Assembly (NCBI GenBank): GCA_036362985.1
Contig: JAYGXS010000004.1
Span: forward strand, 15,117,583-15,181,582
Reading direction: 5' to 3'
DNA from: Ligula intestinalis
Lineage: Eukaryota > Platyhelminthes > Cestoda > Diphyllobothriidea > Diphyllobothriidae
DNA length: 64,000 nt
Made by a program: the position numbers and the translations under genes. Positions 13,141 through 23,850 of this stretch are shown one piece after another. How positions within the stretch are numbered: the stretch's first letter is position 1; every line of letters begins with the position of its first letter. Below the pieces are notes generated by a model. That model ran no database searches. It was given only the letters and a program-made list of their open reading frames with translations, and was not told the DNA's origin.

Positions 13141-15051
13141 CTCAGACAGAAGCACTAATACAAAAACAATTTATTCGACCAACTTGCATAGTTTATTTAG
13201 TGAATAAGGATATAAATGTACAGGCCAGAAGAGAATATATCAAAAGCAATCGTGTGCTGGCAAATTTTTCTTCGAAACTCGAGCACTACGCGCAATTTAT
13301 TCAAAGTAAAGTGTTTTTGTCAACTATGTTGCGGTTTCATATTGGTTAACGTCATATGCAGCGGACAGAAGATTAAAATGCTATCTAAGAGCGTCATATC
13401 GACCGATTTATGAACAGTGGCCAATGCAAAAATTCACCAATTTACGTTTTTGCTCAAAGTTCTTGAATATTTAATTTGGCTTTTTATTTTACCCTGGATT
13501 CAACTGCCACTAGCATAGTCCTGCAGTTTCAGACAACATGACCGTGTGTGCACATAGCCTCATAGGGTATCAATATATTGAGTTAAAACCTTCAATAATG
13601 AATCAAAAACTTCATTTTTGAGTGCTTTTGCAATAATAAAAGTTATCAAAACTTAAATTCGGACTAAATATTCCCATATTTTGCAGTTGTACTGACCACT
13701 AGGGCGAAAACGCAAAACCGATGTTGCAGGTTCAAACGTGATAAAGCAATAAACTATAGTATACAATAATGTCTCTTGGCGTTTCTATGTCATTAAGAAG
13801 CTGTTTTCCATCAAAAATATTAGATGATGTTACCTAAGCAGTGCATCTTAGGAATCAGCGATATGTAGCTTTTGATAAGTCTTTAAAATTGACATTTCAT
13901 AGATAAAATTTCTTAACTTTGAACGCACAAACCTGATGCGAGCTAGAAAGAACATGAATTTGCCGGCAAGCGCTCCTTTTTGTAAGAAACGAGGATCCTA
14001 ATTGTGGACTAAATCAGCAGCAGTAGCATAGGTAAAAGATCAAATAAAGAAGCAATGAAATGAAAGAACATTCGAACATAGCACAGAATACTAGAACGTA
14101 TATTAAGCAATGTCTGTCCGTTTCTTTGATCATTTTAAACTTTTTTTATTGATGACAGGACGCATTCGGGGTTTAACATTTTAAAAAGGATTAATTGCAT
14201 GGGCAGAGAATAGGAAGCGTTAGTCTGATCGAGTACTTTTTTCGCATGGTCATTGGAGGATGTTGAATTTCTAATTATTAATCCTAAAAAAGTGAGGGGA
14301 TAACACCTTTTAGGTAATATCTTGCTCGAAAGCTGTTCAGACCAGAAAGAAATTAGACAAATGGAAAACCCGAAGTACTGAAGATTTCATAAAGCAAACC
14401 GTTCCTTTCTAGTTGGATACAGCTTTCAAAAACTATATTAATAGATTCTTAAGCGTTTTTGTTGAGGTGCCTATGCATTGAGTGGTCTTTTAACAAAAAC
14501 TACAAAGCAAATTTTATAAAAAAAATATGGAAAGGACGCCTTTTTTAAATTAAATTAATTTGATTGCCTGCCCTTCAGATAATACTAAAAGTATCATCTA
14601 AAAGCATTGAGAATTGACTCCCCAATCAAACAATTATTGTTCCTTTTATTTGTTTAACGAAGGATTAAATACGGGGTATATTTTTTCTTAAATAAAAAAT
14701 GCATCAGCAGCTACGTGTTCCTTAATTTTATAATTAATCAAAAATTTCATATTTAAGGGAACTACAAAAAGCTAGTTTGGAAACCTGCCCGTGCTTTGGT
14801 CCCTGGAGAGGATATAATGATTTATTTCGCGAATGCTCCTGAACAGTTGCATGCATATAGGAACTATTAGCTTGAAAATGACAAAGAATAGAGCTTAAAT
14901 CTTTATTTTGTTTACTTTTATCCAAATAAAAGTTCCATAAAAATGGAAAGCGTTCATATGCTTATATAAAAGAATGAATTTTTTATGTGTCCTTCTCCAA
15001 ATTAAACAGAATAATTTAGTTATATTTTTGGAGAAGAAATTCTTTTCAGTT
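13141..15051. other. AT-rich unassigned sequence
   Basis: No gene, repeat partner or structured RNA that I can support. Open frames at 13216-13413 and 14734-14925 are short and featureless. Confidence 0.45.
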
Positions 15052-15093
15052 TTTGGTAAACAATAGTTTTCAGCAACTCTTCATCAGACCAAA
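15052..15093 (-). ncRNA. Minimal hammerhead ribozyme motif beside a PLE
   Basis: Read on the minus strand: helix I TTTGGT (15093-15088) pairs perfectly with ACCAAA (15057-15052). Core CTGATGA lies at 15087-15081. Helix II is AG/CT with a pentaloop. GAA at 15071-15069 is followed by helix III AAC-TATT-GTT, and T at 15058 is the nucleotide at the cleavage site. All invariant core positions (CUGANGA, GAA, A15.1-U16.1) are present in 42 nt. Very short hammerheads of this type are known from Penelope-like elements. It lies 70 bp downstream of the PLE endonuclease fragment at 15163-15600, in the same orientation, as expected for a PLE terminal repeat. Confidence 0.7.
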
Positions 15094-15162
15094 CATTTGC
15101 AAGGGAAATTAACGCTGTACATAACAATTAAAGTTTGAATAGGTAGAAAAATCAATAACTAT

Positions 15163-15605
15163 CTAACACGGGCGCTGGTTAGCCGACGCGGACTTTTTCA
15201 GTTTGCGCATGTAGGCCATGTCAGCGTCACTTGTTGGTAGGGGCAAAATCCTATCGCCACCTGGTGTCAATTTAGGCCATGGAAGTGACAGAGCTTGTGT
15301 CAGAGTCTTCTGAAACCACAGCACTGGATTTGCTAATCTTATAGCTACTGCTTTGGCTGCTGCAAGCATCCGTTGGCGTAGGCCTTTAGAAAAATTAGAT
15401 GGTGTCCTGTAGACCACCTGACAGGCTTCGTTAGTATCGACTCGATGGTTCGTATCGACTAGAGGTGCGAAAATAGCACTCAAGATCGATCTAGCTTCAC
15501 CTTTACTTAGCTAGGTCGGTATGTGCTCACGTACCCTCTTTTCGAGACGCCTCGTTGTATGGCCCATGTATCCCGCTCCACAGGAGCAAGTTAAAGAGTA
15601 AATGC
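15163..15605 (-). pseudogene. PLE 3' end: GIY-YIG endonuclease fragment
   Basis: The minus strand reads CSCGAGYMGHTTRRLEKRV, then REHIPT, a clear GIY-YIG endonuclease core with a Cys motif as in PLEs. A stop, then DTNHRVDTNEACQVVYRTPS, RMLAAAKAVAIRLANPVL and QALSLPWP follow. The order matches the C-terminal half of PLE proteins. The 106-codon frame at 15163-15483 holds the distal part, and one in-frame stop separates it from the core upstream. No RT is attached, so the copy is 5'-truncated. The hammerhead at 15052-15093 lies just downstream. Confidence 0.8.
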
Positions 15606-16139
15606 AAATTGATGTGGCCTTCAAAGGGAGTCTGTCTTTACCTCCCAATCGTAGTTTAATTCATTGGAATGACCTCTATACTTTTTTCTGGGAATTCTAA
15701 CGTTTGTCGCATAAAAATAAGGTTTTACACGTTCCACAAAATATTTGGACATGAAAAACCACATTATTCAACTAATAGCCCTTTATATGCACTGACGCAG
15801 TTCAGCCATTGGTACACATTATTACAAGGCAAAAGAAATTTTCCTGACATGAGACCCAAACAGACGGAATGCGGTATTGTATTTTGAATAGGCAATTGCT
15901 TTAAAAACATCCTGTTATTTAATGCCTCTAACAAACGCCAGGACTTGGTAGTTTACAAGGCACCTATACGAGCGAGAATCTATTAAGAAGTTTCACTGAC
16001 GAGGCCTATTACGATCAGACTGAAACCTCGGTAAAAGAGGAAATGGTCATGTTATACTGTAGGCTTAAGCAAAACTTTTATGTAAGAAGTGTCGTTGTGA
16101 TCATTTGAATTGAACCTTACTAGAGGCAGGATAAGATAA
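15606..16139. other. Unassigned spacer
   Basis: Contains an open frame at 15669-15887 without recognisable content. At 16009-16035 the plus strand has ctgacga...ctgaaacc, which resembles a hammerhead core, but I find no matching helix I. Confidence 0.35.
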
Positions 16140-17490
16140 GGGTACTTAATGCACCGGGGTCACAGTATCTACAGTGGTCGCCATAGACCATGTAATTTTC
16201 CAACATTTTTATAAGTTTGATGATTACTCTAATACCAGTGTGAATGTATTTAAGAAAACATCGAAATAATCATTAACAGCATTAGGCATTTTAAGAACTT
16301 AAATGAGCTATAGGAATCACTAAGTGTTCGTAAAAAATATTGAAATATTCTCGATAATCCCGTGGTTTACGAAGCGTAAAAAAGAGCTGTAAATTAAAAC
16401 AATAATTTTAGATATTGTTTTACGTTGAACACTTCAAGAAACCACTTTCTTAACAATGAAAGAATTTTTCGCTTTTCAAAATATTTTTATCCTTTTTTCC
16501 CATCAGTTTAGTATTTATTGAATGTCATCAAAAAGTGCGTCATCATTTTCGTTCTTTTCTCTATGTTCATTGATTTATTAATAAATTATGCATCTGTTCG
16601 ACGTTTACATAAAAACCTTAAAAATTAGGTAAACATAAAGAGTGTTTACCGAAAAAAAGAGTTTTTTTGATATAAGTTCTTAGAATGATGACCATGTTGC
16701 TTGTTTGTAGAAATGCCTCAAAACAGCAAACCACAATGTCAAGAGTGAATCATGTCAGCAGTGGAACTCTGAAAATAATATTCCTTAGATTATCAAAAGA
16801 CGTTTCATAAAAGGTTACCTCTTAGAAATTGCTATGATTAGGTCTTAGGCTGACTTCCTGAAGTGAAACGATTCAATTTGACTAAGATTATAGCACTTTT
16901 TTTCTCTTTATAATAGATTGCCTTCCGCACGAGTAGATGTATTCCACTTTCACATACATACTGACAAATTAAAAATATTGGCCATATACGATGCCATTTT
17001 ACGAAATGTTTATCATTCTTTCGTCTGTTATGTTTCTAAATAAAGTAAAAGGGGAAGGAAAAGTATCCAAAAAATATTTTTAATTACAACTTAACTTCAA
17101 TAAGCAATTGTTTGTCGTTAATACGTGAGAACATGTCAGATATTTGGCTTTTATCAAAGGACATTTGAGGTTCATTGCTGCAGTTGAACACTGCTTTTAT
17201 TTCATTTCGTGCAAAAAAATTAAAATAATAACTGAATATAAGTTCTTCAAAGCAACTGTTTAATGTTACCGCAAACAAATTTCGTTCCTTTAACATGGCT
17301 TAATTTCAATCTGAATAATTTTGCATAAACTTTTTCAGTTCTGGAAGGGATATCTTTCATACTTATTTTGCTTTTTTTGAGTTCATTCGTAGTTTTATCA
17401 AAATTAACGTGCATTTTGGTTCCCTCATTATTATAGCATAGGAAATTCCTTCCAAATGAGACTACTTCCAAGTTCCTCAAAACAAATGGT
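16140..17490 (-). repeat. Dispersed repeat family 1, copy B
   Basis: Inverted partner of 1012-2450. Two overlapping minus-strand frames (17247-17480 and 17084-17296) carry the residues shared with copy A, including KISMKDIPSRTEKVY against KKISLSDLEKFY, and LFAVTL in both. A frameshift separates them. The 3' half shares long non-coding blocks with copy A down to about 16180. The protein family is not recognised. Copies A and B are about 14 kb apart and diverged, so a recent local inversion is unlikely; independent old insertions are simpler. Confidence 0.6.
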
Positions 17491-17604
17491 TATTTCTCGT
17501 AAAAAAACCTAACAAACATGACGATTATCTAAATCAAAAGCTTTCGCAGAATTCAATGAACTGAATGAATCACAATAGTGTTTTCAAATATATGCTAAAG
17601 TGTC

Positions 17605-17650
17605 CAGCCAAATTTCATAATTAGTGTTGCATGGTCTTCGGTGGCTACTA
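17605..17650 (+). repeat. Family 1 3'-end fragment
   Basis: Contains tgttgcatggtcttcggtgg, nearly identical to the end of copy A at 2348-2367. It lies in the opposite orientation to neighbouring copy B and next to the foldback repeat at 17674. Confidence 0.4.
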
Positions 17651-17673
17651 TACTTGGTCAAGGTAAAGTCGTT

Positions 17674-18200
17674 CTATGGCAGTTCAAGAGAGCTCTTCTG
17701 TTGCTGCCTCTCGTTGCTTAGCGTAAATCATATACGAGAAAATACTTATTGAATTCCTTTAAAAAAATTGATATGCACACAAGGTCCTAAGAAGTGGTCA
17801 AGAGGCTAATCAATAAAATATAAAGTTAAAATGCTATGATCAGTATAAAAAAAGGGAAAGATGTCTGAGGTAACAATTTGGGAGGGAAAATTTGCAAACA
17901 GGGAACCAATATTACCAAGGCAGAGTTTGATTCACTAAATGCTCTAACTATTTGCATAGGTCATGTTTGAACTGTCGTATGTAGGTTGCCTCCAGATAGC
18001 GTGAGGTGCGAATCGTTCGTGCTCGTTTTTTGCTGACCAAAGCGTTTAAACTTCTTATGGTATTCATTAGCCTCTTGACCATTTCTTATGACCTAGTGTT
18101 TGTATCGTTTTCCTGTAGGAATGTAATTAGTATTTTCGGTTATGTGATGCACGTAACGCAATGAGAGGCAGCAACTGAAGAGCTCTTTCAAAATGCCTTG
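17674..18200. repeat. Foldback repeat with ~150-bp arms
   Basis: Arm 17674-17818 matches the reverse complement of 18050-18200. Shared blocks include agagctcttc, gttgctgcctctc, gaaaatact and tggtcaagaggctaat. The unpaired centre (about 17819-18049) holds no open frame. The layout fits a MITE-like foldback element or two inverted PLE terminal repeats. I could not define a target-site duplication. Confidence 0.6.
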
Positions 18201-20984
18201 GATCCAATAAATATTGCTGTCACTGAGATCTTTAAATTTTACCTGGGAAACATTTCTTTGAATAATGTTTTCTTTCCTTGCAGGCAGTTAACAAAGGCAA
18301 CGATCCGGGGCCAGTAAAAGACTCCTGTAGTCGTGGTTAAAAATCTCCGCTAGAAATCCAGGCAGGCTGTTCAAGCGCAATTAACCAACAAAAGGCAATA
18401 GTCCGAAGATACACGCGGAGTTCTTAAATTGCACCAGATTAAGCGTGACCGAAATTTCAGCTAGAGCTACCAAGTGCGGCTGTAGCAAACTGCCTCAGGC
18501 TTGAGATTCCGGCGAATCCCCCTAATGTTTCTTGATACTGACTGTAGTTGGGAGTACCGTTTCATCTCCTGGTGTCGGAAGGCCTTATTTTTGAAGTATG
18601 CAGTGGCATAGTACCATCTACGAAACAACAAATCCTCTTATGATTCTTTGTCCACGTGATTGGAACCCAAAATCTGAGTTATCAACCACTTAGGGTATAC
18701 TCTGCTTCTCGACATTTCTCTGCTTAAGTCAAAACAACGGACCAACTAGAACACCTTTGAAGCCTTTGCGTCTTCTTATTTGCGCTTGCTTCCTGGAACT
18801 CGTCTTTTTCTCTTCGATCGGCAAAAACAAAATGCAAATCCTAATTAAATAAAAAAGACGTCTGTGTTTTACATACGTTTGTCTTTAACAGCGGCTAGTT
18901 CCCTGAACGAACGACCGGTAACATCTGTTTGACTTGCACTCTATCGGACAAAAGCGGCCAGCCACGTGAGACAAAGTGACACTGTAATGGGACAACGCCT
19001 GATGCTGCACGTTGTTTTCATATGCGCGCAACCTTTAACTGGCGTTTTCTACATCACTTTGAATAAGAAAACTGTGTTGGAATTTACCTTTACAATCAAA
19101 GCTGTGTTTGAGCTGATGCAGAGCAGCAATTTTAACTCGAGCTGGTCAGGTTCTTGGACAAGCGCCTTCTTTATCTACTTAATTTAACCAGGACTTTACG
19201 AGGTGCGTCTAGTAAGTAGTCGACAAAATGCAGTTTTCGGAATTTCTTTGTGTTTATATGAGGAATTATTTGCTTCCCACGCAAATTGACAGTTGTTTCT
19301 GAGAAAACCTAACCATGGTTTAATTGCAGTGCACATTTCTCGCCCGAATGTCAGACCACATTAAGAAAATAGAGGGAGCTCGTGATGTATGTTAGATATT
19401 TCGAGCTCCATTACGATATATTTTGCCGTTGGCATAGATACAAATAACGGTAGAAGACAACTGTCCTTGGTTGCAAGTCAACAATCAAAGCTTATATCTG
19501 AGGCACAAACGTTTTTGCAAATAGTCACAACAGCTCTGAGTAAGGTTTTTCTGCGACAGTGATAAAAAACAGAGTTTTGAGCTGCATGCAGAAGCTTTGA
19601 GGGGATGTAATGTGAATATTACCCCACATACTTTTCCAAGCATATTTAAATACCAAAGTGAAAAATTCACTTTGCTCAAATTTTTCACGTCTTGGGGTTC
19701 TTGCTTTTGAATACCTTAATGAAAAAGTAATAATAACCTGTCACCTCGCCCGGCATCAAAAATGTCTGCATTGACATCATTCAGTCGTTGCATAGTTCTT
19801 GCTCTTCCACTTGAATTTCACTGTTGCTAAGCCCAACAGCAATGCACCAAAATGCCATGAAATAAAAATAAAATGACTGTTAATCGAACTGTTCACTATA
19901 AATTGCAAGGCTACATCTGTTTTCTATCTTTTTGCCCATTTTGTACACATTCAATTTAGCTAGCTGCCACATGAACCGAATAAATAAATGGTTTATACAC
20001 TAAAATGTAAAGTTACATTTCTAATGTTTGCTAGAATCTTACAAGAACTGAAGCCTTGTTGGAATGATCAGGAATTATTAGTCGCTGAAGATTGCTAGCC
20101 ACCTTTTTAGATTGTTTGAAGCCCCAACTGACAGGCTAGCATTTGTGTGGCACCCAGTCAGTTATACTAGCGTTCCATGCCTTTTTTCAAATTATTATGT
20201 GTGGTCTTTGCGACTTTTTTTATCAAAAAAACGTTTTTGACCTTTCGAAATCACAGTAAGAAATGCCGGCTTGGAAACGGACTGCCACAGTAGGGCTAAC
20301 AGGCGCTCGCAAACATTCTCGCACCTGGTTGAATTAATGTAATTCAATCTGTAGAAAGTTGCACCAGTGAAGGTTGAAATGCCACTTGTTGGTGTCAAAT
20401 ACCAAATAAAAACGACATTTTACGGGGTCTGGTGTGCTAATGCACACTTCTTACCTAACCAGCCTACTACCTTCTTCAATTTGGCTTCCACCAACATGTC
20501 GGCAGATTTTGCGGAACACCAGTACTTGCGTCAATCATTATTATGAGGGGCTGTGTAATCTGACCATTTTCTCCACCAAAGTGCTAATCAGCCAAGTATT
20601 TGGGAATACAATTTCAATGGGGCCTGGTTTTGGTGTGAAGTCTTGGACAAAAAAAGACGGCGTTTTACCTGACGGACCGCAGGCACCACACCGCAGCATA
20701 AAGTTACATGAGAGTGCGTCCATCTTTTCCGACCCTGTCCATCGTGTGCTTCGCAGCGGGCTGGGCACGGAAACGGGACTCTTGCGTGAATAAGTTTACA
20801 CATTTTCCGTCGGCTCTCTCTCCCAACCTCCTCTCCCGTCTAGACCCAGTTATAGGACTACGTCAAGAAGACCATGGGAGGGGGTGAGCGCAGGTGCCTC
20901 GAGCGGCCAAAACCCGTACCAAAACTTGCCACCGAAGCGTGCAACCACATGCTCATTAAATACCGTATTTGTAAAAAGCCGAAT
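18201..20984. other. Unassigned sequence
   Basis: 18.24-18.9 kb and 20.43-20.98 kb are richer in GC than their surroundings but show no domain. A pyrimidine tract ending in ccttgcag at 18275-18283 could pass for a splice acceptor, but the following sequence stays open in no frame I can recognise. The overlapping frames at 20434-20803 on both strands carry no known motif. Confidence 0.35.
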
Positions 20985-21190
20985 AATGTCTGCTGTATGG
21001 ATAATGAAGAATACGTGTCGAGCACCGGATCAATGTATCTATTGTCCTGAGCTTTCGACCTCTTACAAGAGTCCATCCTCAGAGCTGAGAAGTAGCAACT
21101 AAAAAGACGGTAACTATAGTGGCCATAGGCCAATCAACTGTCAGAAATCATCACGTTGTCAGGGGGTTAGAAACAGCTACCAAGAGGGAT
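20985..21190 (+). repeat. pLTR-like repeat, left arm
   Basis: Matches the reverse complement of 21785-21995. Shared blocks include gagctttcga, gagaagtagc, caatcaactgtc against caatcaattgtc, and gttagaaacagct. On the minus strand this arm contains CTGAGGA (21082-21076) and GAAAGCTC (21056-21049), which have the spacing of a hammerhead core, but helix I is only about 2 bp. PLEs commonly carry terminal repeats in direct or inverted arrangement around the coding region; here the arms bracket a GIY-YIG fragment. Confidence 0.55.
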
Positions 21191-21379
21191 GAAAAAGGAG
21201 GGCAATTAGGTGTCAGTTAAGTCGGGAGGCCGTTATAGTGGTGTATGCTAATTATCTGTCAGTGGAGCAGGGGGCCATGAAGAGCAATAAATGTGGCGCC
21301 ATGTCACCCGGTAGAAGGTCCTGGTGACCCTGCGTCCTCTTCTGGTCGATTTGAAGTGGGATCCCCTTTGTTTGCAATC

Positions 21380-21782
21380 CTTACGTTCGGTTCAGATTGG
21401 TCTTGTTTCGTCCTTCGCTCTCATGATGGCGCAAGAGATTGAAGGCCATGGGGAGATCTAGATACCTGTTGACGGAGTTTGCATCCGAGTACCATGCCTC
21501 AGGCATAAGCCTTTCGACTTTTGAGTTTTCTCGGCCTATGGCGGTTGGTCTTTGAAGATCGAAGTCATTACCAGTCTCTACGACTTGTGCTGCAAGTTAA
21601 CAGTTTTGGTCTACTCTCCTAGCTGTCAGTGTATGCTTGTGAAGGCCGGTCTGCAATTTGCGGCCTGTTTCTCCAACGTAATTGCAGACCTTCTCGTCGT
21701 AAAGTATCTTGTAGTGAGCTGCAGAGGTTTCTTTAAGAGGCAGTCTGTCTGTAGGTTGCATCACCCGCCGGCGTTTTGTCCC
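21380..21782 (-). pseudogene. PLE GIY-YIG endonuclease fragment
   Basis: The minus strand reads YKILYDEKVCNYVGETGRKL, then QTGLHKHTLTARRVDQN, a stop, LAAQVVETGNDFDLQRPTAI, and AWYSDANSVNRYLDLP. This is the complete motif order of a PLE GIY-YIG domain, including the YVGETGRKL core and the distal AWYSDxNSxNRxLDLP block. No RT is attached. The fragment lies between two inverted repeats (20985-21190 and 21785-21995), so the whole 1-kb unit may be a solo, rearranged PLE end. At least one stop makes it non-functional. Confidence 0.8.
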
Positions 21783-21784
21783 TT

Positions 21785-21995
21785 TTGATAGCTGTTTCTA
21801 ACCTCTTGACGGCATGCTGATTTCCGACAATTGATTAGCCTGTGAGCACTATCATTCAACTCTTTTGGTCGCTACTTCTCCTCTCTGAATAGGAACTCCC
21901 GTAAGCGTTCGAAAGCTCAGAACAATAAATCAACTGATCTGGTGCTTGACACATCTTCTTCCTTACCCATACAGATACCTCGAACGCGAACGTTT
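21785..21995 (-). repeat. pLTR-like repeat, right arm
   Basis: Inverted partner of 20985-21190. On the plus strand it contains ctgaata...gaaagctc, a further decayed form of the hammerhead-like pair in the left arm. Confidence 0.5.
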
Positions 21996-22429
21996 TGATT
22001 CATTTAGAAAGGTCTTATTTATTATGTAACCTGTTGTTCAGGCAAATAAATTTACATGATCTTTTTATCGTCGATTCCGACGATGTCCAACGTTGACTCC
22101 GCAGCCCAATGATGCAGGAATGATGACGTTCATGTATAAGAAGACTTTTGTTGCGTCCGCCGCCTTTTCTGCTCTCTTACCTGCCTCTGCCCGGTGGAAA
22201 TACGAATCCAAGGAGACCAGAGGCGGGAGAGGCTGTAGGTGACCAGAGCCGCCACATTTGACTGAGATTCCGCGGTGTAGACGTGCCAAAATACTGTTGA
22301 TTGAGCCTGCATCACCACGCATGCCACCAACGCCTTCCTCCCATTCTCCAGTACTTGCTATGGGATCGCAACCCGCATAACTTCTGATATGCCCTTAGCT
22401 AGCCCCCATGTTGGTCCGGTCCATCTAGC
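21996..22429. other. GC-richer unassigned sequence
   Basis: Overlapping minus-strand frames (22065-22322 and 22130-22330) show no recognisable domain. By composition it goes with the repeat-rich stretch that follows. Confidence 0.3.
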
Positions 22430-22830
22430 TTGCGTCGCGTTTATGTTTCACACACAAATATGCAGTTCAACCATAGCTTCGAACGAGGTCTGCCTCTGTT
22501 CCCACAACAGGGACAGTGACTTGTGCTGCCTCCATCGCACTTTCTGTTCCGTTCCCACACATGCCGCCAATGTCAAGACAGAGTCAAGAAGATCGAAGGC
22601 GGAAGGGTGCGCAAGTGGCTGGCGCGACCGGAGTGCCTATCACTGCGTCGCCACACCTGGCTCAGATCCCACGGATCGGGAATGCCATAAAAGCCACATT
22701 GTCATGGAAACATTGCAGTCTGACTATTAGTCAACCAGCTGCCCACTCTACACAAGCACACGCCGGCCTGACCGTGAGGCCCAAGTTATCTCGTCAGTTG
22801 GTACCCTTAGAAGTCATGGCTTTTAGCGCG
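22430..22830 (+). repeat. GC-rich dispersed repeat family 2, copy 1
   Basis: Shares blocks with 23140-23470 (gtgacttgtg, tgctgc, tcgcact, agaagatcga against agaagatatcgc, cgccggcctgac against cgccgggctgac). It also shares blocks with 23740-23850 (cattgcagtct and tcagttgg). The overlapping open frames (22389-22730 and 22516-22836) are not conserved between copies, so I do not call a gene. Confidence 0.5.
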
Positions 22831-23139
22831 CTGTGAAAGCCTTAAGTGCATCACATTGTTTATAATGGGAAAAGTTCAAAAGTAGAACGTGTGATCACTG
22901 GAACAAAGGATTTATTGGCCTGCTTTTTCGGATTCTCTCAAGATCCCACCATTAGAGGTAACCGTAGAATAGGGCAAAACCTGCACAGTGTGCTGAGGCC
23001 TCGATTGCACTCTCTTTCCAAGCTCTAGGATAAGGCCACTATCCATGCCGATCAGTTGTCAGATGGATGGTGACGATTAATTAGCTAAACGCACGTACCT
23101 ATATCCGCACATCAATATGCATGCATATACGGGATAGTT

Positions 23140-23470
23140 GAGCCAGAGATTCCAACTCAGCGTCCTGCAGCGTGGTTGACAGTGACGGTGACTTGTGTGC
23201 AGTTTAGTTCATACTTGTGCTGCATCTGTCGCACTATCTATTTCCCAACCTGCACCAGCTATCCTGACCAATTTAACGAGCTCAGAAGCAGAAGAGAGCG
23301 TGTTAAGCCCCCCGTTAATAAGTGCGCCAACACACCAGCCTCGATTGAATTGAGCGGGAGTGCAACAGATTTACAAGAAGATATCGCAGCCTGGGTATCA
23401 GTCCGCCAGTCGGCCTTTCCACGCAAACAAACGCCGGGCTGACTGCGAGGTTTAAGTTCTAGTGATTTTC
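23140..23470 (+). repeat. GC-rich dispersed repeat family 2, copy 2
   Basis: Second, diverged copy in the same orientation as 22430-22830. It starts near gttgagccagagattcc and ends with gggctgactgcgaggtttaa. The open frame at 23176-23442 is not supported by the other copies. Confidence 0.45.
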
Positions 23471-23739
23471 AAAGCACGAATTTTAGCATAATATGCAAGT
23501 TCAAAACGCGTCAGAGGTAAATGCAATGAGTCGTCTTCTTATTTCACTGTTCGTATTTCCATGTCTTCGCTACTTTACGGGGCGCGGATATTAAACTGGT
23601 GTGGAGAGAAGGCGAGGAGTTTAGTATAGCTAATGAACTCCTCTGCGCGTGCCCGATACATGCTTTGGCCGTCTAAACAGCGCATACTTCACTCTGAGGA
23701 GATGAGTGGCAAATATATCTCATGCGTGAGGGGTGCCTA

Positions 23740-23850
23740 GACTTCAATTTCGGAAGGAGCCATTGCAGTCTAACCATCAGCCGGCCACTCCACACAAATG
23801 TGCACTGGACTGATTTTGAGATCTGAGTTCATTTCTCAGTTGGCAACCTT
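23740..23850 (+). repeat. GC-rich dispersed repeat family 2, 3' fragment
   Basis: Only the 3' part of the repeat is present: cattgcagtct, then a ccactccacacaa block, then tctcagttggcaacc. Same orientation as the two copies upstream. Confidence 0.45.

Noticed and set aside
15991..16040. ctgacga...ctgaaacc as another hammerhead
   Set aside because: The core spacing fits, but no helix I pairs and helix II is at most 2 bp.
18240..18760. Possible host exon after a splice-acceptor-like tract
   Set aside because: No frame stays open with recognisable content and no donor site or partner exon can be supported.
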